A DNA stretch of 64,000 bases from JAIQFL01 sp035295745 (GTDB lineage Bacteria; Acidobacteriota; Terriglobia; Bryobacterales; Bryobacteraceae). A program made the position numbers and the translations under genes. Positions 60,242-64,000 of this stretch are shown here, piece by piece. The stretch spans positions 62,001 through 126,000 of the forward strand of contig DATGIL010000033.1 of assembly GCA_035295745.1 (NCBI GenBank). The letters run 5' to 3'. Numbering within the stretch: the first letter of the stretch is position 1; every line of letters begins with the position of its first letter. The notes beneath the pieces are model-generated. The model made no database searches. It was not told the DNA's origin and saw only the letters and a list, made by a program, of their open reading frames with translations.

Positions 60242-62389
60242 ATGAAGGCGAAAGGGATGGTTCTGACCGGTATACTCTGTCTGGCAGGCGCTGCCGGATT
60301 CCTGGTTGGACAAGAGAAGGAAGACCGAACGCTGTTATCGCACCAACAGATGACAGCCATCATTAATGAAGTTTCAGGCGAGCGCGCCATGCATCATGTG
60401 CTCGAACTGGTGCCGTATCAATTTGTCCGCCCGCCATCCGAGTATCAAAGCCATTTCCGCGAGGCGGAGGTAATGGCGAAGTTTGCCAAGGAATACGGCT
60501 TCAGCAACGTTGCGATCGAAGACTATCCCACCGGCCAGACATATCAGCCCGTTGTAGGCGAATTGTGGACAACCACACCCAAGAGCGTGAAGATTTACGA
60601 CATTCACGACATACCGGAATCGCTTGCCTCGACGAATGCAAACGGAGATATCAGCGGCGAACTCGTCAACGTGGGACAAGGTACCGCTCAGGATTTCGAA
60701 GGCAAAGACGTCAAGGCTAAATTCGTGCTGTCGCTCGCGCCCAATGGTCTGGCCGCCATCTATAACCGGGCGGTAGCAGCCGGTGCAATCGGTATCGTGG
60801 GCATCAGCGCGATCGGCGCCGGTGACCGTTCCACGGACTATCCTGACGAAATCGTCTGGACAACCGTGAACGCCCAGCCGAATACCGCTGCGTGGGCCGT
60901 ATCCCCGAAAGCCGCGCGCGAGCTCGAGACGCTGCTCAATCGCGGACAGAAGGTCACCATTCGATCCCTCACGAAGAGCGAACAGGTACCCAACAAACAG
61001 GAAATCGTTCATGCCGAAATTCCGGGCGATGGCAGCACCACGCAGGAAGTAGCCATCGGCGGCCACCTCTTCGAGTCATACATAAAGCAGGGGGCCAACG
61101 ACGATAATTCGGGTTGCGCTCTGACCCTGGAGATCGGCCGCGCTTATCTCAAGCTCATCGCTGAGGGAAAGTTGCCGCGTCCCAAGCGGACAATCAACTT
61201 CCAATGGGTCCAGGAAATCAGCGGCACCAACGCCTGGTTCAAGGCGCACCCGGACAAGCAGAAGGTCATCATCGGCGACTTGAATTTCGATATGGAAGGA
61301 CTTCGCCTGACGCAGAGCCGCAGCTATTGGATTCTCCAGCGCACTCCGGATACCTTCCCATCCTATATCAACGACATTGCCCAGAGCATGATGGAGTACA
61401 TCGCCGACATTTCACGCGAGCGCGTTCGTTACCGCAGAGATGGTTATGGCGCGTCCCAGCCCGTCGAATCGCCCAATGGCAGCACCGATGCTTTTTACAT
61501 CAAAATCGACAAACACTACGGCGCGAGCGACCATGTGACTTACATGCAGCACGGCATTCCTGCCGTGATGTTCATTACCTGGCCCGACATGTGGTACCAC
61601 TCCTCGCGAGACACGCCGGACAAGCAGGATCCGACCCAGTACAAACGTGCGGCGGCTGTCGGGACGGGAGCCTTGGCCGCTCTTGCCTCGGGCACGGACG
61701 AGATGGCCGCCCGGATTCTCAGCGAAAACATCGGCCGCGGCTTGGCGCGCATGGGCGAGTCGCACACCAAGGGTCTGGCTTATATGGCCGATGCGACGAA
61801 CGAGACGACGCTGATGGATGCCTACAAAGAAGCGAGAGTCGCGATCCTCCATCAAGCAGAAGTGGAGAAGGGCGTCGTGAACTCGGCAAGCATTTTGTGG
61901 ACAAACGCCGACAACGGCAAGCAGAAAACGGCCGCGTTTGCGCCGATGATTGACCAGCGAGCCTCCGCGCTGTTGAACGAAGTGAAGGCAGCTTACCAAC
62001 TCCAGGCCATGCAGCGCGGCGTGCCGTCTGCGGAACCCGTCATGACCGCGCAGGAACGCGAAGCCGCCAATCTCGTAGTCGAAGCCGTCGGCGGCGGTCA
62101 GCGCGGCGGAGGAGGTCAGGGTGGTGGCGGCGGTCAGGGCGGTGGTGGAGGTCAGGGCGGTGGCGGACGCGGCGGTGGCGGCGGGCGCGGTGCGAATGCA
62201 GGTCCCGCGGTTCCGCAGGAGATGAATGCCGAATTCACGATCCTGGCCAACCAACATAAAACCGCTCTGGAGATTCGCGACTTCCTATCCGGCGAGTTCA
62301 CGCCACTGCCGCTGGCCGATTTGATGGCGGTCCTGCATGCGCGAGAAACTGCCGGCACGCTCAAACTCGTACCGAAAGCGGGCAAATAG
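60242..62389 (+). CDS. M28-family metallopeptidase, exported, with glycine-rich linker
   Basis: 715 residues from the ATG at 60242, with AGGGGAGAG upstream. A signal peptide (L-T-G-I-L-C-L-A-G-A-A-G-F) is present. A PA-like domain (residues about 130-250) precedes the catalytic part: G-G-H-L-F-E-S near residue 273, G-A-N-D-D-N-S-G-C with the bridging Asp, the Q-E-I-S-G-T glutamates, G-D-L-N-F-D-M-E-G and the late Y-H-S-S-R-D-T histidine. This is a full M28 zinc ligand set. Residues about 620-650 are a run of G-G-G-G-Q/R repeats joining a small C-terminal helical domain. It should release amino acids from peptides outside the cytoplasm. Confidence 0.92.
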   Translation: MKAKGMVLTGILCLAGAAGFLVGQEKEDRTLLSHQQMTAIINEVSGERAMHHVLELVPYQFVRPPSEYQSHFREAEVMAKFAKEYGFSNVAIEDYPTGQTYQPVVGELWTTTPKSVKIYDIHDIPESLASTNANGDISGELVNVGQGTAQDFEGKDVKAKFVLSLAPNGLAAIYNRAVAAGAIGIVGISAIGAGDRSTDYPDEIVWTTVNAQPNTAAWAVSPKAARELETLLNRGQKVTIRSLTKSEQVPNKQEIVHAEIPGDGSTTQEVAIGGHLFESYIKQGANDDNSGCALTLEIGRAYLKLIAEGKLPRPKRTINFQWVQEISGTNAWFKAHPDKQKVIIGDLNFDMEGLRLTQSRSYWILQRTPDTFPSYINDIAQSMMEYIADISRERVRYRRDGYGASQPVESPNGSTDAFYIKIDKHYGASDHVTYMQHGIPAVMFITWPDMWYHSSRDTPDKQDPTQYKRAAAVGTGALAALASGTDEMAARILSENIGRGLARMGESHTKGLAYMADATNETTLMDAYKEARVAILHQAEVEKGVVNSASILWTNADNGKQKTAAFAPMIDQRASALLNEVKAAYQLQAMQRGVPSAEPVMTAQEREAANLVVEAVGGGQRGGGGQGGGGGQGGGGGQGGGGRGGGGGRGANAGPAVPQEMNAEFTILANQHKTALEIRDFLSGEFTPLPLADLMAVLHARETAGTLKLVPKAGK

Positions 62390-62493
62390 AAAACGGTCGT
62401 CTGAAAATTAGGGCGAAGACGATTTCCAAAAGCTGGGATCGCCAGCGCTGTGCGCGGGCATACCGCTGCACAGAACTGGTGCGGCTCCGGAAT

Positions 62494-62772
62494 CTACAGG
62501 CCTGCCTGATGACCGGCTACGAACGCCACCGCCGACATTGGCGGAGCCGGACATTGCACAGCCGAAAGGTGAGTAATCAGCTTCGCAGAGATCCTGGCCG
62601 CTCCCGGCGAGAAATAATAATTCGTCTCGCCGGGCCCAATGCCTCTAAAAAGTGTTGCGTCTTCCGGCGAACCGGCAGCCAGGAAGAACCTCTCAAAATG
62701 CCCTTTCATCTCCAGATGCTTTGCCGCTGCGATATCGTCCGCGCTAAAAGTAAGCCTGTACCAGTCGTTCAT
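62494..62772 (-). CDS. Small conserved-looking hypothetical protein, 92 residues
   Basis: The ATG at 62772 has an excellent ribosome site (AAGGAAGGAAC). The protein begins M-N-D-W-Y-R-L-T-F-S-A-D-D-I-A-A-A-K and continues E-M-K-G-H-F-E-R-F-F-L-A-A-G and E-T-N-Y-Y-F-S-P-G-A-A-R. It is soluble and of mixed helix and strand. The frame stays open upstream into the dispersed repeat, which is not coding. I do not recognise the family. It has no operon partner. Confidence 0.7.
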   Translation of the reverse strand: MNDWYRLTFSADDIAAAKHLEMKGHFERFFLAAGSPEDATLFRGIGPGETNYYFSPGAARISAKLITHLSAVQCPAPPMSAVAFVAGHQAGL

Positions 62773-63086
62773 CGTTCCTTCCTTTGTAACACTTGCCGAA
62801 TGACCGCGGGCCTCCAAGTTACGCGCGCAGCTCGCAAGCGCACTTATCGCGCGAACGTATTTGGGTAGCTTACGAGCCACGACCGTAAGGGAGTGTTCTT
62901 GCCTGAATACATGGCGCTATCAACAATCAACGAAACGACGTGCTTACCTCGCCGCGCTCCAAACCTTGAAATTCGTTTGGCCGACTGTACTGCAGTCGTA
63001 AGCTCGACGTCCACCCTCTAACGAGATTTGGCAGCGAATACCCCCATTTGCCCGCCATCGGAAGATGTACGAAATTTGCCGGAAGC
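62773..63086. other. Intergenic region with a dispersed repeat
   Basis: About 310 bases. It holds the full-length repeat copy at 62819-62910; the rest shows nothing recognisable. Confidence 0.45.
62819..62910 (+). repeat. Dispersed intergenic repeat, full-length copy
   Basis: Contains TTACGCGCGCAGCTCGCAAG, GCGCGAACGTATTTGGGTAG, TTACGAGCCACGACCGTAAG and GGAGTGTTCTTGCCTGAATA in order, the same order as the minus-strand copy at 48836-48930. Confidence 0.7.
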
Positions 63087-63445
63087 GTGAGTTTTCTGGC
63101 CGGCATGGGCGTGTCCATCACGACCGTGCAAGCCCTAGCGTTCGTCCGGCCACGACACTGTGCATCTCCGCGAAGAAGATCTAATTCGGCTTCCCGATCC
63201 CCAGATCGCCGCCAAAGCCACCCGAGAGCAAAGGATAGTGCTCACATTCGATCTGCATTTCGGAGGCATTCTCGCTGTGGCGCGCACTGGAAGCGCCCAG
63301 CGTCGTCAGATTCCGTCTGCGAAATCAGACGCCCGCCGCCGTAGCTGTGAGCATCTCGCTCATCAGCGATCGCGAGAGCGAATTGGCAAGGCGTGCGATC
63401 GTCGTCGAGGACAGGGATTCCCGTCCGGCGACTGCCGATTCGAAA
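63087..63445 (+). pseudogene. DUF5615 PIN-like toxin, broken by frameshifts
   Basis: Pieces of one protein lie in different plus-strand frames. The first reads V-S-F-L-A-G-M-G-V-S-I-T-T-V-Q-A-L. The next reads G-H-D-T-V-H-L-R-E-E-D-L, then R-I-V-L-T-F-D-L-H-F-G. A further frame reads S-V-V-R-F-R-L-R-N-Q-T-P and A-I-V-V-E-D, and the ending V-R-R-L-P-I is in yet another. Joined, they give the DUF5615 (Mut7-C/PIN-like) fold found in toxin-antitoxin pairs. At least three shifts are needed, so it is not functional. The usual DUF433 antitoxin is not seen upstream. Confidence 0.7.
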
Positions 63446-63566
63446 CGGCAAAGGCTCGGCAGAACGCGGATGGACGCAGCTGGCACAAGCCCTTCATTAT
63501 TCCTATTTCGGGAGGAGCGGGCGAAGATCCATTGCGTCGCTCGGTGACATGTCTCGAACACGTCAC

Positions 63567-64000
63567 CTACTCCGCTCGCAGCGCCCGTGCCGGATCCACA
63601 GAGGCCGCACGCCGCGCCGGAATCAACCCGGCAACGCACGCCGCCGCCAGCAAAATTCCCAGCGCCACCGCCAGAGCTCCGCCGCTCACCGTCGTCATCT
63701 CATACAACTGCGACTTCACCAGCGTCACCCCGTAGAACGCCACCGGGACTCCAATCGCCAGTCCAAACATCGTCTGCAACAGCGCGCTTCGCAGGATCAT
63801 CGCCACCACGCCGCTCCGCTCCGCGCCCAGAGCCATGCGGATGCCGATCTCGCTGGTGCGCCGTGCCACTCCATACGACGTCACGCCGTAGAGTCCCACC
63901 GCCGCCAGCAGCAGGGCCAACCCGCCGAAAAGCGTCATCAGCCGTGAGAGCATCCGCGCATCCGTGAACTGCTCGCCAATCTGCGAGCGGAAAGTCTGAA
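63567..64000 (-). CDS. ADOP/MacB-type ABC transporter permease, C-terminal part (cut by window edge)
   Basis: The frame enters from the right edge and ends at 63567. It covers the last ~144 residues of an FtsX-type permease: R-M-L-S-R-L-M-T-L-F-G-G-L-A-L-L-L-A-A-V-G-L-Y-G-V, then R-R-T-S-E-I-G-I-R-M-A-L-G-A, two more membrane helices and P-A-R-R-A-A-S-V-D-P-A-R-A-L-R. This is the hallmark end of the acidobacterial duplicated orphan permeases and of MacB-like exporters. The frame remains open to the edge with Q-I-G-E-Q-F-T-D-A, so the true start lies outside the window. Confidence 0.92.
   Translation of the reverse strand, partial: QTFRSQIGEQFTDARMLSRLMTLFGGLALLLAAVGLYGVTSYGVARRTSEIGIRMALGAERSGVVAMILRSALLQTMFGLAIGVPVAFYGVTLVKSQLYEMTTVSGGALAVALGILLAAACVAGLIPARRAASVDPARALRAE

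Noticed and set aside
62101..62190. Glycine-coding repeat considered as a mobile or phase-variable tract
   Set aside because: The GGN-rich units are imperfect and stay in frame; they read as an ordinary flexible linker of the M28 peptidase.

Overview
The window looks like a chromosomal segment of an Acidobacteriota genome of the Solibacter/Bryobacterales type. It carries the lineage-marker families TIGR03435, TIGR03436 and TIGR03437, an ADOP-type FtsX permease, several M56/BlaI pairs, TonB receptors with an N-terminal carboxypeptidase-regulatory domain, and multiheme cytochromes with TPRs. It is GC-rich, uses many GTG starts, and is littered with short hairpin repeats. I see no rRNA, tRNA, CRISPR array or intact insertion sequence. 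All calls come from reading translations and motifs; no search was run.

Layout. 0-14 kb is mostly housekeeping: a PilZ protein and a polytopic membrane protein cut by the left edge, a LuxR-type response regulator, Tex, a secreted protein built from two repeats, transaldolase, a VWFA-related secreted protein, class II aldolase, a beta-propeller-like protein, an M61 peptidase and GreB. A Tn3 transposase fossil follows. 14.4-21.9 kb holds two BlaI/M56 modules with unusual C-terminal fusions and a decaying tandem duplication of one of them. 22.2-43.8 kb is a single-strand catabolic locus on the minus strand. 44-51 kb holds a STAS protein, a DUF2934 protein with a frameshifted neighbour, SelB, a ceramide-glucosyltransferase-like enzyme and small secreted proteins. 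51-64 kb holds an orphan OmpR-type regulator, M20 and M28 peptidases, two tandem Nif3-like proteins, a seven-heme TPR cytochrome, an ArnT-like membrane transferase, a broken DUF5615 toxin and the C-terminus of an ADOP permease cut by the right edge.

The most interesting unit is the 21.5-kb minus-strand locus. It has three transcription units: (i) a small Ig-like membrane protein, a nine-heme TPR cytochrome and an IclR regulator; (ii) a TonB-dependent receptor and a large GH95-like glycosidase; (iii) eight genes for a Tat-exported sugar isomerase-like protein, a TIM barrel-ThuA fusion, two PQQ dehydrogenases each with an inserted cytochrome c domain, a Tat-exported GHL6-like glycosidase, two SDRs and a cyclase-family hydrolase. 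A 15-bp palindrome related to TTGCACAATACGCAA lies upstream of all three units. I infer an IclR-controlled system that imports a glycan or glycoside, cleaves it, oxidises the sugar in the periplasm with electrons passing to c-type cytochromes, and finishes it in the cytoplasm. The substrate cannot be read from sequence.

The second notable unit is the BlaI/M56 region: one M56 receptor is fused to a TIGR03435 domain and another to the outer part of an efflux-pump periplasmic adaptor, and the first has been copied twice with loss of the peptidase and most of blaI.
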